Shown here one piece after another: positions 1-9,916 of a stretch of 64,000 bases of DNA. A program made the translations under genes and the position numbers. Position 1 is the stretch's first letter, and each line of letters begins with the position of its first letter. Origin of the DNA: an uncultured bacterium. Its GTDB lineage: Bacteria; Verrucomicrobiota; Verrucomicrobiia; CAIQCK01. The stretch covers positions 34,756 through 98,755 of the forward strand of contig CAIQCK010000081.1 of NCBI GenBank assembly GCA_903870275.1. Direction: 5' to 3'. Under the pieces are notes generated by a model. The model worked only from the letters and a program-made list of their open reading frames with translations. It was not told the DNA's origin and searched no databases.

Positions 1-2
1 GA

Positions 3-278
3 ATCCCGAGGCAAAAACCCTACGGCCACTGGTTGGTGAACGTGACCGAGGCGGGCAACTACGACATAACGCTCCGCTTCAAGCCGGTGAAGAAACCGGC
101 GACGGCGCATTTTGAGGTGGGTGGCGTGAAAGCCGAACAGCCGGCTGACGCAGGCGCAGAGACGGTGATCTTCAAGAACGTTTCCCTGCCTGCCGGCCCC
201 GGCCAACTCGAAGCCTGGCTCGACGCGAACAACCAAAAAAGTGGCGCGATGTTTGTGGAAGTGTTGCGGCAACGTTGA
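3..278 (+). CDS. C-terminal end of a sulfatase-like secreted protein (partial)
   Basis: The frame is already open at base 3 and runs 91 codons to TGA, so the start lies outside the window. The visible part reads like a small beta-sandwich, with a W-x-V-x-V-x-x-A-G-x-Y-x-I-x-L pattern (GHWLVNVTEAGNYDITLRF). From memory, this pattern closes many PVC arylsulfatases after the alkaline-phosphatase-fold domain. The next gene, 8 bases on, is a complete sulfatase, which fits a tandem sulfatase pair. The catalytic part is not visible, so the family call is inference. Confidence 0.55.
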   Translation: MPRQKPYGHWLVNVTEAGNYDITLRFKPVKKPATAHFEVGGVKAEQPADAGAETVIFKNVSLPAGPGQLEAWLDANNQKSGAMFVEVLRQR

Positions 279-286
279 ACCTGGTC

Positions 287-1846
287 ATGAAAGCGCACGG
301 ACTTTGGAATTCGGTGGTTCCTTTATTTCTCGCCTGCGCGGCGTGCGTCGCGGGTGCAGCGGAAACCGAGAAACGTCCGCTCAACGTGTTGTTCCTGATG
401 ACCGACCAGCACCACGCCGCCGCGCTTGGTTGCGCCGGCAACACGGTTGTCAAGACGCCCAACCTCGACCGGCTCGCCGCGGGCGGGACGCGGTTCGCCA
501 ATTCATTCTGCGTGGTGCCGTATTGTTCGCCGACGCGTCTGGCGCTGGTCACGGGACGGTATCCGAGCAGTCTCGGCCTTGGGCGAAACATCGGCCGCGA
601 GACTGATCACGAAGACCCGCTTCGGTTGAAGGAGCCGTGCGAAACGTATTTGCATCGCCTGGCCGCGCTGGGCTACCACTGCCATCAGTTGGGCAAATGG
701 CACGTGGGCGATCCGGCGGAACTGACCTGCTTTCCGGATGGCAAACAGGACGAGGAAGTTCCCCGCAAGCGTGCCGGCGAACTCAACCGCGCCGCCGGAA
801 CGAGCCGCTTCGACGAGACGCAGCGGCCCGGCGAGACGGAACGCATTGGCAACGTCTGGTTGCGCGACGCCGTGGCCGAGGCGCATCGCCGGTTGCAGCA
901 GGAGAAAACCAAACCGAAGCAGGATGTCGGCATCATCGGCCGCTCGGTGGTGAAGCCGGAGTTTTGTTACGAGTCGGTGCTCGCCGACTACTGCATCGAG
1001 TTGATGAAGCGCCATCGCAACGAGCCGTTTGCAATCACCTACTCGGTCAGCCCGCCGCACGCCGCGAACATCGTCCCGTCGCCGTTCTATGACATGTATG
1101 ACCCGGCCACGCTGCCGCTGCCGGCGAGTTGGACGTCGCCTCCGAAAGTCTGGCCCGCGAGCTTCTCGGCGCGCATGGGCGCGATCTATGGCGAGGCGGG
1201 TTTCCGCGAATATCTACGCTGCTACTACGCACAGGTGACGATGATGGACTGGTGCATGGGCCGCATTCTGAAGGCACTGGACGAACTCGGCCTCGCCGAC
1301 CGAACGCTGGTGATTTTCACGAGCGACCACGGCAACATGCTCGGCCAGCACGGCTTGATGGAGAAAGCCGTGCCGGAGTTTTATGACGACCTGATGCGCG
1401 TGCCGCTGCTCATGCGCCTGCCGGGAAAAATTCCCGCGACGAAAACCAGCGCGGCGTGGGCTGCGTCGATTGATCTCGCGCCGACCATTCTCGATTATCT
1501 GGGCGCAACGCCGTTGTCGAAGGCTCATGGCCACAGCCTGCGTCCGTTCATCGAGGGCGCGGCCGACGAGGACCGGCCGGTATATGGCGAGCGCGGCGAC
1601 CTGGCCACGCCGGGCGTTGGACGGATGATTCGCACCCGGCACTGGAAATTCTGCCTTCAGCCGCGCGGGCAGAAGGAACTCTACGACCTGGAGAAGGACG
1701 CGGACGAAACGCGCAACCTCGCCGCCGACCCCGCGCTGGCGCCGGTGATGGAAAAACTTTCCGAGCAGCTCGTCGAGCACATGAGAAATATCGGCGATCC
1801 GGCGCTGCAACGATTCGCGCAGCCCAGTGTTCCATCTGCGAAATAA
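287..1846 (+). CDS. Secreted sulfatase, formylglycine type (family S1)
   Basis: This 519-residue protein should hydrolyse sulfate esters, probably on a polysaccharide, outside the cytoplasm. A Sec signal covers about residues 1-25. The maturation motif C80-S-P-T-R is where Cys would become formylglycine. D40 in LFLMTDQHH, K137 and H139 in GKWHVG, and D347-H348-N350 in TSDHGN fit the usual metal and sulfate ligands. Length is normal for the family. A TTG at 275 overlaps the previous stop, but ATG 287 gives a proper signal peptide and is preferred. It needs a formylglycine-generating enzyme or anaerobic maturase, not encoded here. The substrate cannot be read from the sequence. Confidence 0.93.
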   Translation: MKAHGLWNSVVPLFLACAACVAGAAETEKRPLNVLFLMTDQHHAAALGCAGNTVVKTPNLDRLAAGGTRFANSFCVVPYCSPTRLALVTGRYPSSLGLGRNIGRETDHEDPLRLKEPCETYLHRLAALGYHCHQLGKWHVGDPAELTCFPDGKQDEEVPRKRAGELNRAAGTSRFDETQRPGETERIGNVWLRDAVAEAHRRLQQEKTKPKQDVGIIGRSVVKPEFCYESVLADYCIELMKRHRNEPFAITYSVSPPHAANIVPSPFYDMYDPATLPLPASWTSPPKVWPASFSARMGAIYGEAGFREYLRCYYAQVTMMDWCMGRILKALDELGLADRTLVIFTSDHGNMLGQHGLMEKAVPEFYDDLMRVPLLMRLPGKIPATKTSAAWAASIDLAPTILDYLGATPLSKAHGHSLRPFIEGAADEDRPVYGERGDLATPGVGRMIRTRHWKFCLQPRGQKELYDLEKDADETRNLAADPALAPVMEKLSEQLVEHMRNIGDPALQRFAQPSVPSAK

Positions 1847-1850
1847 CCCT

Positions 1851-2840
1851 ATGAATAATCCTAGGAGTGTTTTTGTCCTGTTGTCGGCCGTTGGTGTGAT
1901 GTTCTGCGCGAGCGCCGGCGTTGCATTGGCGCAGGCGGCCAAAGCGCGGCCGGAAGTCTGGATGGGACCGCCCAGCTACGACAACGGGCGGTTTGTCCGC
2001 GAGCTTTTTGAAAAGCCGGAGGCGTGGAAGGAAACGCGCTCGTTGATTGACGTTTTCTTTTGTGCGGACCTCAGTTTGCAGAAACTGTTCACCAACGATG
2101 ACGAACTGCGCAGATGGTTCGGCCAGTTGAACGATTGGAAACTCAAGTTCGCCATGGAGGTCGGCGCGATCAAGCCGTGGGGACTGACCGGCGAGAAATG
2201 TTTCAACGCCGAGAAACCGATTTGGGAGCGCGCCCAACGCTTGGGCGCCAATCTCTACGCCATCGCCATGGATGAGCCGTTCCTCTGTTGCCGCGAGCAC
2301 ATCAAGAAGCCCGACGATTACGCGGTGCAGGAGACGGCCAATTACATCGCGCTCGTGCGAAAGCATTTTCCGGAAATGCGGATTGGCGACATCGAGACGT
2401 ATCCGTCCATCCCGGTGGCCGATCACATCTGGTGGATTGAAGCGCTCCAGAAAAAACTCGCGGAAATGGGCGTGCGCGGCCTCGACTTCTACCGGCTCGA
2501 CGTGAACTGGTCGAACTTCACTGTTTTCGACCGCGGCTCGTGGCCGGAGATGAAAAAACTGGAGCGCTACTGCCGCAGCAAGAAGATCCCGTTCAGCATG
2601 GTTTATTGGGCCAGCGGCCAGCCGTTGCTGAACAGGATGAAACTGGCCGACGCGTCCACGTGGTATATCGAGATCATGTATCAAGGCTACGCCTACGCGA
2701 TGTGCCAGGGCGCGCCCGACCAGTATGTCATCGAAAGCTGGATCGAAGCGCCGCCGCGCTGCCTGCCGGAAAACGAAGAGGGGACATTCACACGCTCCGT
2801 GCGCGATTTCGTGAAAACGTTCGTCAAGCCCAAATCGTGA
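1851..2840 (+). CDS. Secreted protein of unknown family, paralog of the gene at 27044
   Basis: This 329-residue protein has a Sec signal of about 28 residues. The mature part starts RPEVWMGPP. I do not recognise a named family. It is clearly homologous, nearly end to end, to the product at 27044-28045: both share RPEVWM near the start, KETRSL, a MDEP motif about residue 140, a GLDF-x-RLDV-W segment about residue 210, and the ending TRSVRDF. Alternating beta/alpha segments and conserved acidic residues suggest a TIM-barrel glycosidase-like fold, which is inference. It follows the sulfatase by 4 bases and precedes the next gene by 12, so it is probably in one operon. Confidence 0.8.
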   Translation: MNNPRSVFVLLSAVGVMFCASAGVALAQAAKARPEVWMGPPSYDNGRFVRELFEKPEAWKETRSLIDVFFCADLSLQKLFTNDDELRRWFGQLNDWKLKFAMEVGAIKPWGLTGEKCFNAEKPIWERAQRLGANLYAIAMDEPFLCCREHIKKPDDYAVQETANYIALVRKHFPEMRIGDIETYPSIPVADHIWWIEALQKKLAEMGVRGLDFYRLDVNWSNFTVFDRGSWPEMKKLERYCRSKKIPFSMVYWASGQPLLNRMKLADASTWYIEIMYQGYAYAMCQGAPDQYVIESWIEAPPRCLPENEEGTFTRSVRDFVKTFVKPKS

Positions 2841-2852
2841 CAAAAGCTAGCG

Positions 2853-5699
2853 ATGAAGAAGTCACATGTGTTCGTTTTGATATTGTCCGGCTGGTTCGCC
2901 GCAGCCGCTGCCCCAAATGACGTGCGTGATTTGCCGCTGATGAGCGGTGGCGAACCGCGCGCGTTTTTCTTCCACTGGCCGGAGATGTTCGGCGAAGGCG
3001 GCAAGGTGCCATTCGAGCAGTGGGAAAGAACTTTTCTGCGGCTCGATGGCATCATGGGCAAAGCGGTGGACGAGGAAGTCGCCGGCATGACCGCGCGGAA
3101 TCTGGCATGGTTTACCCGCTTCAAACGCGAGCATCCGCGGCAGGCGCTGCTGTTGCACTTCGACGGCGATCAGCGCGACCCGCGCTGGGAGTGCGGCGAG
3201 TTTTTCGCCGGGCATTGGCTCTACTTCGCCGGCTGTCGCGTGACCGGGGATGTGGCCGCGCAAGCGGGCGAGGCCACGATTGCTGTCGAGAACCCGCGAC
3301 TGTTTCACGTGAACGTCGGCCGCTTCGGCGACAAGAACGACGAACTAGCCATTTGCGTTCTCGGCGCGGACGGCAAGCCGGACTGGCATCAGTCGGAGCA
3401 ATTGGAATTGCTTGCGGTGGACGCGAAGTCGCGAACGCTGCGTGTGCGACGCGGAGCTTTCGGCACCGCACCGCAGGCGTTCGCCGCCGGCAAAACTTAC
3501 ATTGCCGCGCACGTCAGCGGAGGCCCGTGGCTGCCAACCGGAAACTTGTTGTGGCTTTACAACTTCTCGACTGCCTGTCCGCGAGATGCCAGGGGTCGGA
3601 ACTGCGCCGACGTGCTCGTTGATGACCTCGGCCGCCGTTTCCAACCGGGCGGCGCGCTGGCGAGCTTCGACGGCTTGGAGTTTGACGTGCTTTATTTCCA
3701 GCCGGAGGGCGCGGGGCGTCGCCGGATGCCGGAAGTGGACAGTGACGGCGACGGCAAAGGTGACGGCGGCGTCATCAACGGTCTTAACGCTTACGGCATT
3801 GGCGTGTATGAATTTTGCCGCAAACTTCGCAAGCGGCTCGGCGACGACAAGCTCATCATGGCAGACGGCCAGACGCTGGCGGATTTCATCCGGCCCGAGG
3901 ATTACCAACGCTCGTTCGGCTTGCTCAACGGCATGGAAAGTGAGGGATTCCCCGGCAACTACGATTGGGGAATGGCTGATTGGTCGGGCGGCCTCAACCG
4001 CTTCAACTTCTGGCGGCAGAACGCCCGGACGCCGGCCTTCAACTACATCAACTACAAATACGTCGTCCCGCGCAGGTCGGCGAAAGAACAGATGAAGGCG
4101 CCCGCGGTGCCGTTGAGCACCGCGCGGCTGGCGATGGCCGCGGCGGCAATCACGGATTCGGCGTTCGCTTGTTGTTTATTGCCGCCGAAAGCACCCGGTG
4201 AGGTGTTGGGCGTTTATGACGAGTTGTGGATGGGCACGGCGCACCGCATCAACTGGCTCGGCAAACCGATCGCGGCGCCGCTGCGCTTGGGCCTGCGCGC
4301 GCCGGATTTGCTCGGCGGCAAGTTCGCCGACAAACTGCGCAGCGACGGCGCCACGTTGCAGCGCGGCAATGGTGGCGGGGTAAAAGTGTTGGGTGCGGCG
4401 GGCGCTACCAATCTCTGCATCACATTGACTAACCTGCAATTGCCCGCCGGTGATTTACTGGTGAAGCTGCAGTTGAAAGCCGATCCGATGCGAGGTTATC
4501 CGGCCGCCATCGCTCGCGTTGGGTGGCTGGGATGGACACCTCGCGGAGAACCGCCGCCCCGGGATCGAATCCAATTCACACCGACGCGTGTAATGACATG
4601 GGCCAACAGCCAGTGGTTCGAAGCTGTGTTCTACTTCCGAAATCTCGGCCCCGCCACGGTGGACCTGACACTGCACGTCGAAAGTGGCGAGCCTGTATAT
4701 ATCAGCGATCTCACCGCGCACGCAGCGGCTGATGCGATCATCCGCGATTATGATCACGGCGTCGTGCTGGCAAATCCAAGCATGCGGGCATACGCATTTG
4801 ATGTTGCAACCCTTTTTCCAAACGTGAAACTGCGTCGCTTGCAAGGTTCTGCTGAGCAAGATCCCCAGACCAACAACGGTGCCGCCGTCGGCGCCTTGGT
4901 GACGGTTGGCCCGCGTGATGCGCTGTTCTTGGTCAAAGACACCGCCGCACCCTCACCTGCCGTAAACACGCGGCGCGATGAGCAAAAATTGCATTTCGCC
5001 ATCCGCGAGCTTCCTGCCGTGCTGGAACTGCCGGGGAGGGGCCAACGGGACGACGAAAGCGCCCGATTTGCCCGGGCGTGCGCCATGCTCGAAAACCGGC
5101 TGCAGATTCCCGCTGGTTCGCTGCACAAAGACTTGCCGGCATTCGCCGACACGTTGCTCAAAAGCGCCGACACGCCGGCGCTGGAGCGCGGCGGCGCTCT
5201 CTTCGCAACGCGCGAATATGCAGAAGCCGAAACCGCCGCACTGCGCATAGCGAGCGCCGGTCCGGATGGTGCCAAAGCCCTGGAACTCGCCGGGCGCTGC
5301 GCCGCTCAATTGGGCCAGCTTGACCGCGCGTTGAAGCACTACCGCGCCGCAGCCGGTCTGGTGGATGAGCAGCGTGATCCGCTTCAATGGGCGGGCGTCC
5401 AGCGGGATATAGCCATCGTGCTCATGGCCACCGGCCAGTTCGGTGACGCGGAAACCCTCTGGCGGCGAATCCTCGACATCCATCAGAAGAATCTCAAACC
5501 GCAGCATCCCGACGTGATCGGCGCTCACAACGTTCTGGCCAACACGTTTTTCAGAGAAGGCAAGTTTGCTGAAGCCGCCGCGCAGTATCGCGAGGTCCTT
5601 ACAGTTCTGGAAAAGTTGCGCGGCCCCGATCATCCCGACACGGTGCGCGTCCGGCAAAACCTTGAGCGCGTGCTCAAGGCACAGGCCGCAAAGAAATGA
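2853..5699 (+). CDS. Large secreted glycosidase-like protein with C-terminal TPR repeats
   Basis: This is a 948-residue protein with a signal peptide of about 20 residues. Residues 25-500 look like a TIM-barrel carbohydrate-active domain (repeated W, D and E motifs such as GLEFDVLYF and GMESEGFPGNYDWG), but I cannot name the family. A DSDGDGKGD run near residue 297 resembles a calcium-binding loop. Residues 510-730 are beta-rich. Residues about 777-945 are tetratricopeptide repeats of the kinesin-light-chain type (HPDVIGAHNVLANTFF, HPDTVRVRQNL). TPRs on the end of a putative exported hydrolase are unusual and suggest docking to a partner. It is tightly spaced with its neighbours. Confidence 0.75.
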   Translation: MKKSHVFVLILSGWFAAAAAPNDVRDLPLMSGGEPRAFFFHWPEMFGEGGKVPFEQWERTFLRLDGIMGKAVDEEVAGMTARNLAWFTRFKREHPRQALLLHFDGDQRDPRWECGEFFAGHWLYFAGCRVTGDVAAQAGEATIAVENPRLFHVNVGRFGDKNDELAICVLGADGKPDWHQSEQLELLAVDAKSRTLRVRRGAFGTAPQAFAAGKTYIAAHVSGGPWLPTGNLLWLYNFSTACPRDARGRNCADVLVDDLGRRFQPGGALASFDGLEFDVLYFQPEGAGRRRMPEVDSDGDGKGDGGVINGLNAYGIGVYEFCRKLRKRLGDDKLIMADGQTLADFIRPEDYQRSFGLLNGMESEGFPGNYDWGMADWSGGLNRFNFWRQNARTPAFNYINYKYVVPRRSAKEQMKAPAVPLSTARLAMAAAAITDSAFACCLLPPKAPGEVLGVYDELWMGTAHRINWLGKPIAAPLRLGLRAPDLLGGKFADKLRSDGATLQRGNGGGVKVLGAAGATNLCITLTNLQLPAGDLLVKLQLKADPMRGYPAAIARVGWLGWTPRGEPPPRDRIQFTPTRVMTWANSQWFEAVFYFRNLGPATVDLTLHVESGEPVYISDLTAHAAADAIIRDYDHGVVLANPSMRAYAFDVATLFPNVKLRRLQGSAEQDPQTNNGAAVGALVTVGPRDALFLVKDTAAPSPAVNTRRDEQKLHFAIRELPAVLELPGRGQRDDESARFARACAMLENRLQIPAGSLHKDLPAFADTLLKSADTPALERGGALFATREYAEAETAALRIASAGPDGAKALELAGRCAAQLGQLDRALKHYRAAAGLVDEQRDPLQWAGVQRDIAIVLMATGQFGDAETLWRRILDIHQKNLKPQHPDVIGAHNVLANTFFREGKFAEAAAQYREVLTVLEKLRGPDHPDTVRVRQNLERVLKAQAAKK

Positions 5700-5739
5700 T
5701 CTGAAAGCAGTCAATGACAACGACGAAAGCATGATCTTC

Positions 5740-7518
5740 ATGAAACCCATATCGTTTCTGACATCGCTGGTAATCGCATCGTATGTATTCGCGGCGGGGC
5801 AGCCGGGTACGCTGTCCTGTAATCGAGTCCGTTTCTTCCCTACGTCGGGTGGCGAGAAGGCGATGATCGGCGGCAGGTTTGAAGGCTCGAATGTCTCGCG
5901 GACCGAGGGATTCGAGTTGCTGGCGGAAATTAAGACCGCGCCGCCGGCGGGGCAGTGGAGCGAATTGAAATTCGACAACGCGAAAGTTTATCGCTGGTTG
6001 CGATATACCGGGCCGGCGGAAGCACAGGGGAAAGCCGGCAAGATGGAATTCTACGCCGGCGACCGTTTGCTCGGTTCGAACGACCAGCGCAAGGGCTTCC
6101 AGTTCTTCGCCTTCGTTAACGACAAACAGAACGAACAGTTTGTCGGGTTTGACGTAATCGAGGCGTCGACGCAGCGGCCTTCCTTCAAACCGGATCGCGC
6201 CGAACAGGATGGGCCGCTAGATGTCACGCTCGCCGCCCAGCGTGGGGCGGTCATCCGCTACACGCTCGACGGCTCGTGGCCGACGGCGGAACATGGCGAG
6301 GTTTACAAAGCGCCGATTCACATCGAGAAGAGCACGACCATCAGCGCGGTCGCCTTCCTGCCGGATCGCACGGCGAGTTTGCCCGTGATCCAGACCTATC
6401 TCATTCGCGGCTCGTGCAAACCGGGATTGGACAGCGCGCATATTGGCAACAGTCTCACCGGCACGACGGGCGGTTTCTGGCGCTACGCGCGCACGGCGGG
6501 CTACGAGCATCATTCGTCGGCGTTTCTTCGAGGGGGCGCGCTGACGCGCGAGCTTTGGGCGCTTGCGTCGGGAGAGTTTGCATCGGACAAGCTGGCGAGC
6601 GCGAAGGAAGCGCAGGCCCGCAAACGCGGCAGCCCGACATGGGACGAATTCTATGGCAGGGTCGGCAAGGTGAACCTGCTCACGTTGCAGCCGCGGGATT
6701 TCGATCTCGACAAGGAAGTGGCGGCGGAAATCAATTTCATCAAACTGTTCCGCCAGAAATCGCCCGACATGCAGCCGTGGCTTTACTGCGAGTGGGTGGA
6801 GATAAAGCGTGAACGGCCGAGCGACAAGGGCGTGGTGCCGAGCAGCCAGATGAAGAAGACCTTCCCCGCGCTGACCTGGCAGGAATCCATGAGCGCGATG
6901 CTGCTCTACGTGGAGGAACTCCAGCAACGAGTCTGCGCGTCGTATCACGAAGGCAAACGGCCGCGCGTGCTGCCCTCCGCGCTGGCGATGGGCTGGATCA
7001 AAAACATGATTGATCGCGGCGAGTTCCAGGGCGTGAAGCCGGGCTGCTTTTACTCACTGCTGTTCAACGACCAGGTGCATCCAGCGGCTTCTGCGGCGAA
7101 CGGGAGCGCCAACGGAGCCTATCTGGTGGACATGACATGGTTCTCGGCTTTCTATCACGAGCCGCCGGAAGGCAGGGTGTTGCCCATCGAAACGACTTTC
7201 ACGCCGGAACAAGCGCGGATCGTGGAGCGCCTCGCGTGGGACGTCATCAAAAACTATCCCGACTGCGGTTTGTATGAAGAAGGCACGACGCCGTGCGGTA
7301 AACCGGAGATTTCGAGCAATGGCAAGACCATCACATTGAAGTCCGCGACGCCGGGAGCATGGTTCCGCTACTCGCTCGACGGCTCGACACCGACGCGCAC
7401 GCACGGCTATGTTTATTGCGGTATCATCAGCGCGCAGCCGGGCATTCAAGTGAAGGCCATCGCCTACAAGAGCGGCATGGCGGACAGCGTTATCACCGAG
7501 ATAAAAAACCAGCCTTGA
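5740..7518 (+). CDS. SGNH-type hydrolase between two chitobiase-like C-terminal domains
   Basis: This 592-residue secreted protein begins MKPISFLTS. An ATG nine bases upstream (5731) is the alternative start. Two domains of the type found at the C-terminus of chitobiase/beta-hexosaminidase (IRYTLDGSWPT about residue 170, FRYSLDGSTPT about 541) bracket a central domain. That domain has GNSLT with Ser238, a block I-like SGNH motif, and NDQVHP with D444 and H447, a D-x-x-H block V. That fits an esterase/deacetylase triad. An N-terminal beta domain (residues 20-145) probably binds carbohydrate. A polysaccharide deacetylase or esterase role is inferred. Confidence 0.72.
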   Translation: MKPISFLTSLVIASYVFAAGQPGTLSCNRVRFFPTSGGEKAMIGGRFEGSNVSRTEGFELLAEIKTAPPAGQWSELKFDNAKVYRWLRYTGPAEAQGKAGKMEFYAGDRLLGSNDQRKGFQFFAFVNDKQNEQFVGFDVIEASTQRPSFKPDRAEQDGPLDVTLAAQRGAVIRYTLDGSWPTAEHGEVYKAPIHIEKSTTISAVAFLPDRTASLPVIQTYLIRGSCKPGLDSAHIGNSLTGTTGGFWRYARTAGYEHHSSAFLRGGALTRELWALASGEFASDKLASAKEAQARKRGSPTWDEFYGRVGKVNLLTLQPRDFDLDKEVAAEINFIKLFRQKSPDMQPWLYCEWVEIKRERPSDKGVVPSSQMKKTFPALTWQESMSAMLLYVEELQQRVCASYHEGKRPRVLPSALAMGWIKNMIDRGEFQGVKPGCFYSLLFNDQVHPAASAANGSANGAYLVDMTWFSAFYHEPPEGRVLPIETTFTPEQARIVERLAWDVIKNYPDCGLYEEGTTPCGKPEISSNGKTITLKSATPGAWFRYSLDGSTPTRTHGYVYCGIISAQPGIQVKAIAYKSGMADSVITEIKNQP

Positions 7519-7598
7519 GCGCAACCATACTCCTTGTCACGATTCCGTCCGCGCCAAACACACCCAACATTTCGTCGCCAAAAAACAACCGAATCATC

Positions 7599-9809
7599 AT
7601 GAAGATCCAACGCCTGACCCCACACATCATCGCGCTCGCTTTTGCCACATTCACCACCATACGAGCCGCCGAGGAGTGGGGCGTTTACCGTATCGCGCCC
7701 GTCAGCACGCCGACGATGGTGTTGGAGGCTGTGGATTCGGGCCGCGAGGACGGCACCGTGGTGTCTATCAACAAACCCGCGGGCGGCGCGAACCAGAAAT
7801 GGATTATCACGCCGCGCGAGGACGCGTTTTTCACGATCAAGCCCGCGCATGATCCTTCGCTCGTGCTCGCGGCGGCAAAGGGCGGCGTGAAAAGCGGAAC
7901 CGCCATCGTGCTGGAGAAGGATGGCGGCCAGCCGTGGCAGTTGTGGGCTCTGACGAAGCGTGACAACGGCAGCTATAGCCTCACGCCGAAGCACGCGCCC
8001 GCGCTCGGTATTGATCATCTGGGCGGCAAGCCGAATCCCGGAACGAAGATAGATCTCTGGACCTGCAACCCGAACGACCAGCACTTGCAGTGGTTCATCA
8101 AGCCGCTCGCCGGCACCGGCGTTGCGGCGGCATCGGCGGCGGATGACGCAAACAAATACGTGCCGCCTGCGATCAAGCCCGAGGACATCCTTCCCGGCAC
8201 CACCAAGCAGTTCAAGTTCACGGAGAGCAAGGTTTTCCCCGGCACCGTGCGCGAGGTGACGGTTTTCATCCCGGCGCAATACGATGGCAAGAAACCCGCG
8301 TGCGTTTACGTGAAGACCGACGGCTTCAACCCGCGCGAGAAAACGCTGATGGAAACGATGATCGCGACAAAGGAAATGCCGGTCACCATCGGCGTCTTCG
8401 TGCGGCCCGGCGAACTGCCCCCGCCGATGAAGGGTACGCCGGGCCGGCGCAACCGCTGCTTCGAATACGACGGCGTCAACGACAACAACGTGCGTTTCTT
8501 CACGGAGGAATTGCTGCCATTCGTCGCGAAGGAATTCGGACTGAATCTCTCGACCGACGGCAACGACCGCTGCATCTCCGGCGGCAGCAGCGGCGGCATC
8601 GCGGCGTTCACGGCGGCGTGGAACCGGTCCGAGGCGTTCAGCCGCGTGTATGCGGCGAGCGGAAGTTGGGTGGCGTTCCGCGGAGGGCACGAGTTCCCAA
8701 CGATGGTGCGCAAATTCGAGGCAAAGCCGATCCGCGCCTTCCTCACCACGGCCACGCACGACATGGAAAACTGCGCGGGCGACTGGTTCCTGCTCGATCA
8801 GGAGATGGACAAGGCGCTGAAGTTTTCCGGCTACGACTACCAGTTTCGCATCATTGAGGGTCGCCACGTCCAGGGCTACGCGGAGCACTGGCAGGAAGCC
8901 ATGGCATATCTGTGGAAAGACTGGCCTGAACGCGTGAAGGCTGGCCCGAGCGCGCCGCGTGCGCAGGAAATTCTGGTTCCCAATGAAGGCTGGCAGCTCG
9001 TTGCCGAGGGTTTCAAGAGCACGCGTGGCCCGGCGTGCAATGCGACCGGCGAGGTGTTCTTTGCCGACACTTCCAACAACAAGATTCACCGCATTGATCT
9101 CGATGGAAAAGTGAACGAGTTCGTCGCGGACGCGGGCCAGGCGCACTGCGTTAGCATCGGCGCGGACGGCACGTTGTTCACCATCTCGGAAAAGTCGGGC
9201 AAGCTCATGAGCTACGACACGGCGGGCAAGGGGAGCGTGGTGATGGACGGCATCCTCGGTCACTCGATTCTCGCGCGACCTGACGGCGGACTCTACGTCA
9301 CCAGCAACGGCGACAAGCCGAACGAGCCGGGCAAAGTCTGGTTCGTCAAGGACGGCAAAAAGACGCTCGTGGATTCCGGCATGAAATTCGCCACCGGCAT
9401 GGCGTATCGTCCGGATCAATGGCTGCTCTCCGTCGCCGATGGCCATTCGAAGTGGGTCTACAGCTACCAGATCAATGCCGACGGCACGCTCACGAACAAG
9501 GAGCGATTCTTCCCGTTGTATGTCGCTGACTGGGACGATGACGCGGGCGCGGAGTGCGTGTGCTACTCGCTCGAAGGCCGGCAATTCATCGCCACCCGCA
9601 GCGGTGTGCAGATCAGCGCCGACGATGGCCCCACGCAGATCATCCTTCCCGTGCCGGATCGTTCCCGCGTGACCGGCGTATGCCTCGGCGGCAAGGACAA
9701 GGACACGCTCTACGCCTTCTGCGGCAACAAAATCTGGAAGCGCAAAGTGCAGCACCACGCGATGGGCGCGTTCACACCTTGGACGAAAGCCAACGGCACG
9801 AAGTTGTGA
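7599..9809 (+). CDS. Three-domain protein: ricin-type lectin, esterase D-like hydrolase, SMP-30-like propeller
   Basis: This 736-residue secreted protein has a signal ending near residue 23. Residues about 24-160 form a ricin B-type beta-trefoil (repeated QW-type motifs: NQKWII, WQLWAL, QHLQWF). Residues 195-445 form an enterochelin-esterase-like alpha/beta hydrolase with nucleophile elbow G-G-S330-S-G and likely catalytic H423 in EGRHVQGY. Residues 455-720 form a gluconolactonase/SMP-30-like six-blade propeller (VFFADTSNNKIHRID, GLYVTSNGD). The likely role is ester removal on a bound polysaccharide plus lactone hydrolysis. The start at 7599 is chosen for its signal peptide; the frame is open further upstream. 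Confidence 0.85.
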   Translation: MKIQRLTPHIIALAFATFTTIRAAEEWGVYRIAPVSTPTMVLEAVDSGREDGTVVSINKPAGGANQKWIITPREDAFFTIKPAHDPSLVLAAAKGGVKSGTAIVLEKDGGQPWQLWALTKRDNGSYSLTPKHAPALGIDHLGGKPNPGTKIDLWTCNPNDQHLQWFIKPLAGTGVAAASAADDANKYVPPAIKPEDILPGTTKQFKFTESKVFPGTVREVTVFIPAQYDGKKPACVYVKTDGFNPREKTLMETMIATKEMPVTIGVFVRPGELPPPMKGTPGRRNRCFEYDGVNDNNVRFFTEELLPFVAKEFGLNLSTDGNDRCISGGSSGGIAAFTAAWNRSEAFSRVYAASGSWVAFRGGHEFPTMVRKFEAKPIRAFLTTATHDMENCAGDWFLLDQEMDKALKFSGYDYQFRIIEGRHVQGYAEHWQEAMAYLWKDWPERVKAGPSAPRAQEILVPNEGWQLVAEGFKSTRGPACNATGEVFFADTSNNKIHRIDLDGKVNEFVADAGQAHCVSIGADGTLFTISEKSGKLMSYDTAGKGSVVMDGILGHSILARPDGGLYVTSNGDKPNEPGKVWFVKDGKKTLVDSGMKFATGMAYRPDQWLLSVADGHSKWVYSYQINADGTLTNKERFFPLYVADWDDDAGAECVCYSLEGRQFIATRSGVQISADDGPTQIILPVPDRSRVTGVCLGGKDKDTLYAFCGNKIWKRKVQHHAMGAFTPWTKANGTKL

Positions 9810-9838
9810 GATTGAGAAATACAGAAAAACCCGCTAAG
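9810..9838 (+). pseudogene. Possible orphan gene tail resembling the end of the gene at 14612
   Basis: Just after the esterase stop, 29 bases match the last codons of the hydrolase/beta-lactamase gene (16582-16610) at 23 of 29 positions, including 13 identical in a row (GATTGAGAAATAC). Read in that frame it gives EIEKYRKTR-stop against AIEKYGKAR-stop. It could be the stub of a lost paralog. It is short, so chance similarity is possible. Confidence 0.35.
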
Positions 9839-9916
9839 GCCGTGAGCCGCCGCCTGCAACGCGCAGCAGGATCTCCGCGACCAGCCGACGGCAGGCAGTG
9901 GCAGATTCTTCATATC

